A stretch of 64,000 nt of DNA, taken from NCBI GenBank assembly GCA_016584495.1, contig WAID01000008.1, positions 62,001 through 126,000 on the forward strand. The letters are read 5' to 3'. Origin of the DNA: Celoporthe dispersa. Its lineage: Eukaryota > Ascomycota > Sordariomycetes > Diaporthales > Cryphonectriaceae. The notes under the pieces are model-generated. The model had not been told where the DNA came from and did not search any database. It saw only the letters and a list, made by a program, of their open reading frames with translations. This document shows, piece after piece, positions 24,021 to 35,244 of this stretch; within the stretch, counting starts at the first letter, position 1; each line of letters starts with the position of its first letter. The position numbers were made by a program, and so were the translations under genes.

Positions 24021-25304
24021 ATGTCGCCCTTCGACCTCTCCACCTGCGCACGCCCCAACATCCTCGCCCTGCAGCCCTATCGCTGCGCGCGGGACGACTA
24101 CAAGGACGACGGGCACAACATCCTCCTCGACGCCAACGAGAATGCCTACGGACCACCTATCGCCCCCGGTGCTGCTGCTACCATCGGTGCTGCTGCTGGT
24201 CCGGCTGCCAGCGTCGACCTCCTCGGCCTGCACCGCTACCCTGACCCCACCAGCACGACCTCAAGCGCCTCCTCTGCCGCCTGCGCAACACGCACGACCA
24301 CACCGACAGGGACCTGACCCCAGACCACCTCTTCGTGGGCGTGGGCAGCGACGAGGCCATCGACGCCCTCCTGCGCGCCTTCTGCGTGCCCGGCCGCGAC
24401 ACCATCCTCGTGTGCCCGCCCACGTACGGCATGTACTCGGTCAGCGCCCAGGTCAACGACGTCGGCCTGGTCCCGGTCCCGCTCCTCCCCGCGCCCACCT
24501 TCGGCCTCGACGTCCCCGCCGTCCTCGCCGCCCTGGACGCCTCCCAGGCCAACGGCATCAAGCTCGCCTACCTCTGCTCCCCGGCAACCCGACCGGCGGG
24601 CTCCTGTCCAAGGCTGACGTGCGCCGCGTGCTCGAGCACCCCACCTGGAACGGCATCGTAGTCCTCGACGAGGCCTACATAGACTTCGCCCCCGACGGCG
24701 CCAGCCTCGCCGAGTGGGTCGCCGAGTGGCCTAACCTCGTCGTCCTCCAGACCCTATCCAAGGCCTTCGGCATGGCCGGCGTCCGCCTAGGCGCCGCCTT
24801 TGCGAGCCCCGACGTCGCCCGCCTGCTCAACAGCCTCAAGGCCCCCTACAACATCTCCTCCCCGACCAGCGCCCTGGCCTCGTACGCGCTCTCGGCGGAG
24901 GGCTGGCTGCCATGCGCGCCAACCGGGCGAGGCTCGTCGCACAGAGGGACAGGCTCGTGCGCGAGCTGCCCCGGATCCCCGGCGTGGGCAGGCTGCGCGG
25001 CGGCACGGCGAGCAACTTCCTGCTGTACGAGATGCTCAACGCCCAGGGCGTGCCGGACAACAAGACCGCGCTCGCGGTCTACGAGGGCCTCGCCGAGACC
25101 AAAGGTGTCGTCGTGCGGTTCAGGGGCAAGGAGCACGGCTGCGAGGGGTGTCTGCGCATCACGGTCGGCACGGAGGCGGAGTGCACGAGGTTCCTGGGGG
25201 CTATCGAAAAGATGCTGGCCGAGGTCAGAGGCGGCGTGGCCAGTCCGCCTGGGGGCGGAGAGGAGGAGAGGCGGGAGGAGGAGGCAAATGGGGTTGTTGC
25301 TTAA
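24021..25304 (+). CDS. HIS5: Histidinol-phosphate aminotransferase
   Basis: A single exon encoding about 428 residues after three missing bases are restored. The enzyme is a PLP-dependent class I/II aminotransferase of histidine biosynthesis. It interconverts imidazole-acetol phosphate and histidinol phosphate with glutamate as amino donor. Visible motifs: N-terminal NILLDANENAYGP (substrate-binding Asn-Glu-Asn), VGVGSDEAIDALLRAF, GNPTGG, VVLDEAYIDF (Asp and Tyr contacting PLP), and TLSKAFGMAGVRLG with the Schiff-base Lys at about 248. C-terminal VVVRFRG and LRITVGT carry the carboxylate-binding Arg residues. The start at 24021 (MSPFDLSTCARPNIL) is preferred over the upstream in-frame ATG at 23847, whose extension is not conserved in character. 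Apparent deletions: 24245-24248, 24579-24582 and 24900-24902, each in a C or G run. A TGACTCA site upstream suggests cross-pathway control. Confidence 0.93.
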
Positions 25305-25817
25305 AACATGATGGATGCATGCATGGGTGGATGAACGGGTCTCTTTTTTTGGGGGTTTTTTCCTCCTGCTGGCTGGCCTAGGACAAGACAGGCATCTAGA
25401 CAACTTTTTGCAGAGGTGATAGAATGGATAGACTAGAGAACCAAAAACAAAAGTGAATAAAACTTCCTGATGCCATGTAATGTGGAAAGACTTCACCGCA
25501 TCTCGTCAAGAGGGGTGGGAAGCCGCAGCACACCGCTCCGAGGAGGAGGTACAATGAATTTTTAATGATTTCTGACCCGTTTAAAGTGTAATCCAGTCCT
25601 TCCAACGCCCGGGTATGACCTGTGTGTGCATATCTCCACGCCGAACCTGTGAGCTTTAATTGTACAAATCTGAATACGATTTTATCTCTAATCACCATGA
25701 CACAGGAGAAGAAAGAAAGATGAGAGGGCTCCCTCCCTGGCTGGAGAAGAACACCAAGTGCTTCAGCTCACAGCACAGAGAGCGAGAGAGAGAGAGAAGG
25801 CCGACCGGCCCCGCCTA
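25305..25817. other. Convergent 3' intergenic region
   Basis: A 513-bp gap between the stop codons of the histidinol-phosphate aminotransferase gene (+) and the GH76 gene (-). It holds only the two 3' flanks and a GA-rich run near 25776-25800; I see no gene. Confidence 0.6.
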
Positions 25818-27536
25818 CTACACCAACACGGCCAGCAGAGACCCAGCCGACACAGCCAGGCCCCAGGCCGCGGCGCCCACAGCAGCCACCCTCGACGCCG
25901 GCGAGTGAGAACGCTTAGTGCTCGCAGGCGAGGACGTCGCGGTGGCGCTCAGGACGGACGAGGACGCCGCCTCCGCGCTGCTGCTGCTGCCGGCCGAGTT
26001 GTCCGCGGTGCCGGTCGTGGCCGTGGAGGTCGTGGCAGAGGCGCTCGACAGCCGCACGTCCTTGATCTCGGTCATGCTGTACGGGGCGGGGGCCGCCCTG
26101 GCCAGGAGGCCGTGCACCGTCTCGAGGGCGCTCATCTGCTGGCCGAGGCCGACGCTGCCGTCGAAGCCGCCCGTGTACCACTTTTGCCCGCACGTGGTGC
26201 TGTTGTCGCCGCCCGCGCAGGCCGTGCCCGCGGCGGTGGCGGAGGCCTCGAGGTAGGTGGACACGGTGGTCTCGATGGAGGGCACCATCAGGGCCGAGGC
26301 GTACATGAAGCGGCTGAGGTAGCCCTTGAAGCTCTTCATGTCGGTGTCGCACAGGCCGTAGGGCTCGCAGGCGTGCTCGTACATGATGTCGGTGGCGTTG
26401 TCGTAGGGCGAGAAGAAGCTGCCGGCGGCGGCCTTGAGCAGGCCCTCGGCGTGGGTGGTCCAGGTGGCGGCCTCGGTGCCGTTGGTGGCGTTGGCGAGGA
26501 CGGCGGCGCCGTACAGGTAGATCCCCGCGGCGTAGGAGAAGGTGACGTTATCGCGCTTCGCCACGGTGCAGTTGTCGCGCGAGTCGGCGCCGTCGTAGAC
26601 GTAGTAGTTGGCGTCGATGAACTGGACGGCCGTCGACCAGTCCCACACCTTGTTGGCCCAGTCGAGATAGGTCTGGTTGCCCGTGGCGCGGTAGAGGCGG
26701 GCGCTGATCTGGAACAGGCCGCCGTTGGAGACGGAGTTGCGGTAGTTGAGCCCGTTGGGGTTGTCGGCAAAGATCTGCCACAGCAGGCCGCCGCCGCACG
26801 CCGACGTGTTCCACCGCGCCGAGATGGAGTTGAAGGCGTTCTCGGCCACCTGCAGCCACGACGGGACGCTGGTGTTGGCCGTCTGTGGGAAGTTGCGCTC
26901 AGCGGCGGAGAGGACGGTGAAGGTCCAGAAGGCCTGGTCATCGTTGCCCTCGGAGCCGTAGTCGGCTGGGACCATCAGGTCGTTCCCGGGGCCACGACCT
27001 GCGCCGAGATAGCGGTGGTGAGGGCCTCGTCGTACGTCGAGTCGTTTGTGTAGTGCGAGTAGTCCAGCATCGCCCCCATCAGGGCACCACATTCCCACCA
27101 GTAGTACGGCGTAGGCAGGGCAGCGTAGGACTGTAGAGACGTGTCAGCGGCTTGGCTCGGGCCCGTGAGGCGCGGCAGGGCTCTGTCTGCCCCTGGGCAG
27201 CATCCATCCTCACCTCGGTGGTTCCGGGATAGTATGACATGGCACCCTCGGCAAGAGTCTTTGCCACACCAAGGATCGAAGCTGCAGCGTCACAAAAACA
27301 CACACACACGTCAGCCAGGCTTGTTGCCACACAGACACAGGTATCCTCCCAGACAGAGTCCAGCTTTCTGTTTCGAACAACATACAGGTCGAGGTCACAT
27401 CCAGGCTGGCCGGGGCGATAGCCACGACGCTGGCGGAGGCTTCAGTTGTCCCATCGGTGGCTGCCACAGAAGCTACCTGGCTGAAGACTCCCACCTTGGT
27501 GATGGCGGACACGAGGTTGAGAATACCGCCGTTCAT
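25818..27536 (-). CDS. GPI-anchored GH76 endo-alpha-1,6-mannanase (Dfg5/Dcw1-like)
   Basis: Three exons: 27386-27536, 27214-27281 and 25818-27130, giving about 510 residues with one missing base restored at 26988-26991. The catalytic region reads YYWWECGALMGAMLDYSHYTNDSTYD and later GNDDQAFWTF, whose paired Asp residues are the GH76 catalytic pair. GGGLLWQIF, NGGLFQISARLYR and FSYAAGIYLYGAAVL follow, then a Ser/Thr-rich stalk. The C-terminus is hydrophobic (VAAVGAAAWGLAVSAGSLLAVLV), a GPI-attachment signal. Dfg5/Dcw1 enzymes act at the plasma membrane and cell wall, probably transferring GPI-mannoproteins to wall glucan. The N-terminus is the weak part: the Met at 27536 gives only a poor signal peptide, and a CACTGCAG acceptor just upstream suggests an unseen first exon or a leader intron. 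Confidence 0.88.
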
Positions 27537-29541
27537 GGTGATGTTGATCTCCGAAGAGGAAACGGGAAGGCTCGCCTGCAGTGTTTGAAGAGAGAGAGAG
27601 AGAGAGATTGATGTCGAGACAGGGAGGAGAAGGGGGAGTCCTAGCTCCACAAGAGATGACGTTCCAAAGAAAAGAGAAAACCAAGGTCAAAAGTTGTGTG
27701 ACAAGAGCCTGTGACGTGTGAAGAAATGAAGGACTGTCTTGTTCAAGATGCCGAAAAGAATGACTTCACAGAAGCGTCGCGAATGAAAGAAGCTGTGAGA
27801 GGTGCGAGAGGGCTGGACGAGAGCAGAGAACAAGGAGCACACGACAGCCAACGAAGGACAAGCAGGGGAGGGCAAGGGAAGCTGACCCTACTACCGTTCA
27901 ACGGACAAGAAGATGACGAAGAGAATCAGGCGAAGCAAAGTGAGAGTGAAAGCAGAAAGAAAGTAAGAGGGGAGGAAGAGGAAGAGGAGGAAGAAGATGG
28001 GATGAGGTTGGCGATGTTGAACTTCATCCTCCAGGTCCTGACCCGCCCCCAGACCAAGAAAAGCCCACCAACCCCATCATATACCTTGTCCCGGCCCCCA
28101 GCCCAGAAGGAGAAGAAGAAGACGAGCACAGCCTGGTTTGACAGGAGGGGTCCCTCATCTCAGTGATGCCCTAATTGGGTGACAATCAGGCATGCTACAG
28201 TTCTGACTGGGCGGCTGCTTGCTGCACGGCAGTAGGAGTCCAAAGGGTAAAAATGGGTTCTTGGCTGGCTTGAAGCCACCCCTGCCCTGTTCCCTGGGGT
28301 GGGGTTTGTTTCGTTTGTCCTGCATGCCTGTGCCCCTGGTGACTCGCATTGGACGAGAGGTGCCCGGAGGGGTTGACACGTTAAGTGGTCACTGCAGGGT
28401 TCTTTGCCCTGAGGAACCTAGTGGCGCCAGAGGCATGAACAGGGGCTATGCTATAATTACAGGGGCAGATCTGGTCATGAATCTGGGGCGTCCACCAGCC
28501 AGGAAGAAGAAACATGAAAGAGAAAGGAAAAAAAGGGAAAAAAGAAGAAAAAAATACGATGTAGGACTCATTTGTTGCACAAACAGTTTCTGCCTAGACT
28601 GCACAAATGAAGAAACATTATAGGCTGGAAGATGTTTAGAGAAGCCAAAGCATGTATCCATCTGCCTTTCAGTCCCCAAGCTGCCAGTAACAGGATCCAG
28701 GCAACACCATACATGCTTTCTTGAGAGTCAAGCCAACCGTTTGACAGTAAACACACCAGTAAGGGGCAGGGAAGGTAGCATTGGAGAAAGAAAGAAAAGA
28801 GAGAGATAGAGAGATAGAGAGAGAAAAGGGGGCCCTTGTTCGTTTCATTCTCCTCGATTGGCTGAACGCTGGCTCGACTCCCGGCCAGACGGTGCAGCTG
28901 AAACATCCTCCTGCACAGATTAGGCCGACTCGCTGCCGCGCGGTCCCTCCTTCTCCTTCTCGCATTGCCACCCGACTTGCCGAGGTGGTATGAATGATTC
29001 AGGACCAGCCAGCCGCCGTCCAGGGGCCTTTTTGTGAGAGAGAGAGAGAGGAGGAGGGCAAGAAAGTGGTGAGAGGTGTCGGGAATAAGGAGTGGCTTCG
29101 TGTAGCTTGAGTAGCGGAGAAACGTGGGCGAGTCGATCAAGGCTGGAGTGTCTATTCCAGGTCAGCCTCCCTCTCCCAGCCGCTCGCTTCTTGCCGCCGC
29201 CAGATCCTCGTTTCCCCAGGTCATGCCCCACCTTGGATCTGCGGCTGGCTCAAAAGTGATAGCATTTTTCCTGCTCTTTTTACCCCTTGATATTATGTAT
29301 GTATCGAGCATAGATGTAGAAGCAAGCCGGTCTATCGATCATTGTCACTTCTTGGTATAATGTTTTGTTGTTGCGTGAGGATCCCCGTCTCCCCGTAGAC
29401 CAGCCGAGCCCGTGGGCATTCGCTCCGCCTCGAACCGAAAACCAGAACGCCTGCGCCATGATCCAAACACTCGCAATCAGATGAAGCCTCGTGTGGGGTG
29501 TCCCCGAACCTCGCCGTGATCACTGGCCCTCGAGATCTTTG
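27537..29541. other. 2-kb intergenic region
   Basis: No supported gene. It contains a GA run at 27589-27608 directly upstream of the GH76 start, an AG/GAA-rich segment near 27950-28000, poly-purine sequence near 28500-28555, GATA/GAGA repeats near 28798-28826 and a GA run at 29037-29052. It holds the GH76 promoter and the 3' flank of the GPI-protein gene at 29542. Confidence 0.5.
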
Positions 29542-30191
29542 TCACGCGCCAAACACCCCCATGGCCATCACCGCCGTGCCCACCACCACGGCACCCGCCA
29601 GTGCCGCCGGCCTACTGGGTGGTTCCACGCTGCGGGCAGCCCTCGATGTCCTCGTTGCCTTGGGGAAGAACCACGCTGTGTCGCTGGGGTTTATCGACAT
29701 CCCGCTGGCCCCTGTCGCCTGATCAGCCGTCCCGGTCGGCGCGGGCGACGTCAGGGTCAAGACGCCCCACTGGACCTCGCTGCCAAGGTACGTCTCCGTG
29801 CGAGATAGCTCCGTCGGCCCCGTCGTGTTGCCCTTCCGCCATCCTGTGCCGAAGGACGAGTACTCCGTGCACGTGGCTGCCGTTGTCGAGACGAGCTGGC
29901 ATGATATGATGGCCGTCCTGTGTGTGAAGGGTTGGTAGGTAGGGTGTGAGCAAGGCAGTGATGATGTCTACACATGAAAGGAAAACCGCGAAGAGGTCCT
30001 CACTCACAGCATGCTTTCCACCTCTCCCGAGTACTTGAACGTGCTGGGCCCTCTGCAAAGGTGAACTGCATGCGCCCTGCGATCTGGCAGTCATCTGTGT
30101 CTGGGCAGAAGATGGTATATGTGGTGGCCGTGCTGTCCTGTAGGTAGCAGCCGGTGTCAGCGAGCCAAGACACGGCATCATGATGATGACG

Positions 30192-30225
<34 letters not shown>

Positions 30226-30457
30226 CGAATCCACTTCTGCATCGAACACATGCGAGAGAGAGAGACCATGAGATCGATGATCGGTCGGAGCTCCTTACAC
30301 TCGTGATTACACTCCCTGCCAGGTCTTCCCAGTTCTCACTCCGGTATCCGGGCACATAGACCGGAACTGTGGTCAAGGAATCGTCGGCGGACGTCGGCGT
30401 TAGGCTCGGAGCCAGTGCGGCTAAGGGGAGGAGCAGACGTGGCCAGACACGCTTCAT
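29542..30457 (-). CDS. Small secreted, probably GPI-anchored protein with four-cysteine domain (paralogue A)
   Basis: Three exons: 30299-30457, 30008-30137 and 29542-29917, giving 221 residues after one missing base at 30046-30048. A signal peptide (MKRVWPRLLLPLAALAP..) is followed by a domain of about 95 residues with Cys at 64, 70, 103 and 113. Its motifs are SDSTATTYTIFCPDTDDC, FTFAEGPSTFKYSGE, ISCQLVSTTAATC and EVQWGVLTL. The C-terminus has a hydrophobic tail (PAALAGAVVVGTAVMAMGVFGA) typical of GPI attachment. This resembles hypothetical secreted proteins common in Sordariomycetes; no enzymatic motif is visible. The same pattern recurs in the divergent gene at 32247-32934. Intron 1 (30138-30298) contains an (ATC)n repeat. 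Likely a wall or membrane-surface protein; function unknown. Confidence 0.82.
30192..30225. repeat. (ATC)11 microsatellite inside an intron
   Basis: About eleven ATC/TCA units within intron 1 of the GPI-protein gene at 29542-30457. It is non-coding because splice sites on both sides give an uninterrupted, in-phase protein. Confidence 0.8.
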
Positions 30458-32246
30458 ATTAAGAAAAAGCCAACGAAAAACAAAAGAAATTACCTGGGCC
30501 TCAAGGGGAAGAAGAAGAAAAGAGGCCCAGGACGTCCAAAGGGAAACGGGAGGAGGGGGCCGCAAGGTCTGGTGGCTATCGAACCATTGGTGCTGTCGTG
30601 TGGCTCTCTGGATGGATCCCGAACTTGTGAGACGGCGTTTGCTGCGCTCAAGCCATCACAAAGGCCACGATGACGACGGTGCAGGGGACGATTTGGATAG
30701 TCAGAGGTGAGGAGATCTTTTGACGAAACAGTAAGAGAGAGAGAGTGTATATGTGTGTGTGTGTGTTTGTATGTGTGTGTGTTTGTATGTGTGTGTGTGC
30801 GTGTGTGTAAGAGAAGAGGAGCCGCAGAGGACAGCCCGCCCTCTCTCTTTGGGTCTTTTGTCTGGTCGTTTTCTGATTTCCCTTTTTTTAACCTTTCAAA
30901 GAGAGGGATCCAGTGCTTGTCGGTGATTGGCATCAGCCCGCTATCTGTATCTGAGGTCTTGGCTTTCTCTTGGCTGTCTGACGTTGCCAAGACGTTCCCT
31001 GACCCTCTCTTTCTCTTTCTGCGCGCTGAATGCCGTGGCCCTTCTCCGGTAAGCTCCTTCCCCTCCGCTGCCACCAGGGACTGGCTGGGCCCTACCACTA
31101 TAATAGCCTTGCTCTGCCTTGCAAGGGCCTCCTCCCCTTCCCGTTCCCGTGTCCCTCCTTCCCTCTCCATCTCCTCCCGCCGGAGAGACAGATCCCTACC
31201 CTGTGCTGTGCTTAAGGAAGGGGGCAACGTACCAATAGTACCGGGATGACTGAGCCGTGGGAGGACCGTGCAGTCCAGGCGTGTGTGTGTTTGTGAGAGT
31301 CTTCTCGCAAGCTGCAGCTGCCGTGCCAAGCCTGACGTGCCAACGATCGCTTGGCGGTGTTACCTAACTGCACCGCACGTGGTCCTACCCCCTTCTCTCT
31401 CTCTCTCGCCCCCTCGCCCCCGGCCGCCCCCGTCCCCGGGACTTGGCTCACCGCTCACGTACCCACCCCCGAGTGCGCTGTTGTGCCTCTCTCGCGTTGA
31501 GACTTTCTGTCCTGTCCTGTTCTGTCACACCAATAGGTTGGCGCGTTGGTCGTCCTAATGGGCGAGGTCCCAGGTCGGGATGAGGATTTTCTTGACCATC
31601 CCGTGATGCAAGAAGCTGGAGAGACCTGGGACGGGAGGAGTAGAGACCTCCTGCTCCGGCTCGGCTGTCGCTGTCAAGGAAGCAAAGGGAAGTTTAAATC
31701 AGAGAGAACCGCTCCCCGCTGGCTGTCAGGTGGGCGGGTCACTTGCCGTATCCTCGGCTTGCCGAAAAGCCTAGGTTTGCTTAGAGTATATGGGTAGTAG
31801 GAAGGCCTTTCTCGATTCAACTGCCAGAGCGCGCTGTCCCTGGCGTTTCAATGAAATTGCAGACCAAGGCCCCAGGCGCGCCAGGCCAATCGTCAGCGAG
31901 AAAAGAGACAGGCCGCAGCACCATGCTGGTCGGTGAGTTGCAGGAGTGGGCCAGTTTTAGGCTTAAAATTGTCTCGCCTGCATAGGAGGCTCAAGCGAAA
32001 TATGAATGGACCAGCAGGCTGACAGGTTGTATGCATCATGCGTTTTCCTGACTCTCACAGTAGGTATTAAAGCGTGCCAGCTGTTCCCTTGGAGGTGATG
32101 CTCTCTACCTTCACAAGTAGAGATCAACATACCACAGTCGCTCTCGGGCATCGATTGAAGAAAAAGCTCTCCAACTCGCAGTCATTCTTTTAGAGTCTTC
32201 TCGCAGTCATTCATTTGAGTCTTCATTGGCTATCTAGTAATCAATC
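30458..32246. other. Divergent promoter region between two GPI-protein paralogues
   Basis: A 1.8-kb region without a supported gene, lying head-to-head between the paralogous genes at 29542 (-) and 32247 (+). It contains a GA run then a TG/TATG microsatellite at about 30732-30810, a CT-rich patch near 31010-31020 and 31395-31412, and GC-rich sequence near 31410-31470. An open frame of 279 codons on the minus strand runs through the repeats and is not believed. Confidence 0.5.
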
Positions 32247-32934
32247 ATGACGCAGCGGATCCTCCTTTTGCTGGCTGGACTGGCCAGCATGGCCCACGCC
32301 GACACCACGGCGACCGCGTCCGCGACCTCGTCGGTCATCAACATCCACCTACCGACCTCTGTCGACTCGGAGGCTGTCATGGGATCGATTATGGGGGTAG
32401 ATGCCACGGCGACATCATACTTCGTAACCTGCCCCACCACCGAGTCCTCCCTCGACTGCGGCTTCGGGACTGGTGTTGAGATCGTCGAGGGCCTGCTGTG
32501 CTGGAGGTCCACATGACAGAGTCAGCTATCGGGTAAGGCGATAAGCCAGGCTGGCTATTTCTGGGAGAAGAAGGAGCACATGTGAGCGGTGGCTGACTTT
32601 CTCCAGGACTATCGACATCTCTTGCGCTATCACCTCCGACACAGCAACCTGTACCACGTCCATGACAACGCTCGACTACGACATCTCCGGGACTGCTGCC
32701 TCGTCCGCGATGGTGACGAGCTCTGGAAGTGCTGTGGTGACCGGCATCAGCTCTTACACCCTGCCTGTGACGGTCACGGCGGGCCTGGACAAACTTGCCG
32801 CGAGCACGACTGGGTCAACTTCTGGATCGACGTCCGGGTCGACCTCCTCAAGCACTGCTGGCGTCCCGCGGATGACCCAGAACGCCGTGTTTATGGGTGC
32901 CGCGGCCATGGTTGGTGGTGCCCTCTTGATTTAA
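32247..32934 (+). CDS. Small secreted GPI-anchored protein with four-cysteine domain (paralogue B)
   Basis: Two exons, 32247-32532 and 32607-32934, give 204 residues after one missing base at 32489-32491. A signal peptide (MTQRILLLLAGLASMAHA) is followed by a domain with Cys at 62, 71, 102 and 111. The motifs are VDATATSYFVTCPTTESSLDC, VEIVEGPAVLEV and TIDISCAITSDTATC. A Ser/Thr/Gly stalk of GSTS repeats and a hydrophobic GPI-type tail (AVFMGAAAMVGGALLI) complete it. Cysteine spacing and the TAT..Y....CP, EGP, ISC and ATCT motifs match the protein encoded at 29542-30457. The two appear to be divergent paralogues, arranged head-to-head. Extracellular wall or membrane location is likely; biochemical role unknown. 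It is convergent with Rev7, with only 122 bp between stop codons. Confidence 0.83.
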
Positions 32935-33056
32935 ACAATGTAATAGGCGTTCAGATTTATGGATGTCCTCGATTTCTAGACGTCCGTAGCGCGCAATGAT
33001 ACCCGTTTGGACAAGGCCAGCGAGGGTAGTATTTTCCGCCTTGTGGATGGTGGAGC

Positions 33057-34039
33057 TCATTTTGAAGATTGTTGTGTGTTGCGGCCCTCAGACGTTCGGA
33101 GGATATCCTTTGCTCTGCCCTCCTCAACCCAACACTCGAGGAACAAGGGTCCAGCCGCGATCGCGCGGATAGGGGTGGTGGTGGTGCTGATACTACCACC
33201 ACCACCAATATTGAAGTCTTTCCTTGGCGACTCCGAGGAGCGCCCTTCGGTCCAGGGTGTGAAGGGATCCATGGCTGAGGATATCCTATCGGCGTCCAGG
33301 CCTTGTCTCGTAGTTCAACGACCACTGTGAATGTGCAGCCCTTCGGCAGTGCGTCCATATTTTCGCCCGCGTAGGCAAGGCGACGCGCCGCGCCTCGAAG
33401 TTGCTCGTCGACGTCGGCCCAGTTGATGGTAGCAGCCGTATCTTTGTCGTCGTCCTCCTCCTCCGTGCCCCCTCAGCATCATCCTCCGTGTCAGTGTCTC
33501 CCTCACTGACACTCTCGCCCGAGTCCGAGTCCGAGTCATCGTGCTGCTGCTGCTGGTTTTCGTCTTGCTGGTCCTCTCCTCTCCGCGGAAGCTCTTCAGT
33601 GCCTTTATACCGCCAGGCCACGACGGGAACCGGGAGACGTCGAACATCCACCTCTCCAGCACACTGCCAGGAGCGGGCTGGCGGGCAACCGAAACCTTTC
33701 CAGGTGGTGCCCTGGGCGGCGAATGGATGACTACAGCCACCCTCTCCACGGTGCCCTTGGCCAGCTGAGCCATGACGGCGTCGACGGCATCGTTGACCCA
33801 TGAGCAGACCTTGGGATGGCGAGACTGGTGGACAGGCAGGTTGAACGCCTTGGCGGAGAGAAAGGTATCTCTGGGATAGATGCCGCGATTGTAGAGTATG
33901 GTGTGGACCGAGACGGTGAGAAAACTGGTGAAGGCGTCGAGGAGCGCACTCGCCTCAGCAATGGGCACTTCTGTTGTCTGGGGGCCAGTAGTTGTTGCTC
34001 TGCTCCTGGTCGCCGCAGGGGAGGCGGTGGCATCGACAT
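33057..34039 (-). CDS. REV7: HORMA-domain DNA polymerase zeta subunit Rev7 (Mad2L2)
   Basis: A single exon, 328 residues when four missing bases are restored. The HORMA core is clear: LLDAFTSFLTVSVHTILYNRGIYPRDTF, then NLPVHQSRHPKVCSWVNDAV and LAKGTVERVAVVIHSP. VLERWMFDVSRFPSWP, RRLAYAGENMDALPKGCTFTVVVEL and the safety-belt part PIRAIAAGPLFLECWVEEG follow. Rev7 binds Rev3 and Rev1 in translesion synthesis. Between FPSWPGG (about residue 143) and INWADVDEQL (about 205) sits an insertion of about 60 residues rich in Gln, Asp, Glu and Ser. The start at 34039 (MSMPPPPLRRP) is preferred over the longer open frame beginning at 34172: after the missing C near 33980-33984 is allowed, it joins directly to the HORMA domain. 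Other apparent deletions: about 33250, 33468-33472 and 33611. Confidence 0.87.
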
Positions 34040-35244
34040 GATGCAGGCCTCTCGCGAGCAGGTCCTCTTGTGCAGCAGGAGGAGAGCCTTGTCTCACGCC
34101 CAAGACGAGACGAACCGCGGCCGCTTGCGCGTAATAAGTTGAGGGACCATATGGGACCAACCAGGTGGGCACTAATTAGCAGCCTAGCTCCCGTTCTCGA
34201 ACACCTGTTCGGAGATTTTGCAGCCTATGTCTCTCTGGCAAGGCAGGCAGATGTGGTCTTCATCAGGCCCGGGCAGGTACCTCCAAGATAAGCCGAGGAC
34301 CGAGAGGGTTGTTGGAAATTCAGCCTAGATGTGAGTGGTGCTGTTACAGGCTAGACTGACTGAGCAGTCATCTTCCTACGCCCTCCTGGATCAAATCATG
34401 AGCCAGGGATTCGAAGCCAGAGGCCAGGATGCAAGAAGATGACGGATGATAAATAATGGAAGTGCTTCATCTTTTCGGTCTATCACTTCTCGAGTTCCTG
34501 CTTGGAGAGGGTAGCACAGGAAAATTCAAGCAGGATATACTGTGAATCGTGATGCCTCGTGAATGACCCAAGACAGTTTAGCCCATGTACGCGAACTAAA
34601 TCGCGTCACGTCCCTCTTCGAGAAGCCTGGGTGTTACCAGCGAGTTGGTAGCCCATCAAAACCAACCGTTCAACCCGTAGGGACAGAAGTTCTTTTTATT
34701 TATTTTGACCGAAATGGAGAGAGTCAACATCGTCATGAAAGCCAATTTCCTCAAACTATTCTCAGAAACTTGTGTAGGCAGGAAGTCAGGGCACCCATCC
34801 AGCTCAATAGTTGCGCAGAAGACGCGTCTTCAGGGGAGGGAGGGGGCAACGCATTAAGCAGTGAATGCACCCTGCAGTGGGCACGAAACTGAGCTGTAAC
34901 CCCACCATCCCCAGCCCTGCCAGCCCGACAAGCTTTCCCTCTCCCCTTCTTTCATGCACACTTGCTAACAAAACACTGACTTCATTCCACTGTTGCATCA
35001 CCAGGTTGTTGAGCTCAAACTCGACACTCGACAACCACCAGGCTAGTTCAGGCCTAGGCACTCCTTTTCACATCAGATCTGTCTTCCCGATCGATTGATT
35101 GATTGACGACGGGGCTTGCTCTGCTGCGTTTCTCCAGGCTACTTACAGTGACCTAGCTCACAAGTACCCCTCTTAGCCCTGCCCCGCAGTAGTTCGAGCC
35201 TGAGAGACCACACCTAGCCCAGAGCAAAGCAGAGGGCTACCATC
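34040..35244. other. Intergenic region between REV7 and KAP114-type genes
   Basis: A divergent 1.2-kb promoter region with no supported gene. It includes GATT repeats near 35090-35106 and otherwise mixed sequence. Short open frames are unremarkable. Confidence 0.55.

Noticed and set aside
22300..24902. Programmed ribosomal frameshifting or pseudogenes as an explanation for broken frames
   Set aside because: Shifts are too many, always one missing base and mostly in C/G runs. They lack slippery-site structure, and they hit unrelated housekeeping genes whose sequence is otherwise fully conserved.
25758..27053. Open frame of 431 codons on the plus strand
   Set aside because: Antisense shadow of the GH76 exon; its translation is Gly/Ala/Val/Arg-rich without motifs.
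34040..34172. Longer N-terminus for Rev7 starting at 34172
   Set aside because: That frame joins the HORMA domain only because of a missing C at 33980-33984. After restoration the start at 34039 gives the natural N-terminus.
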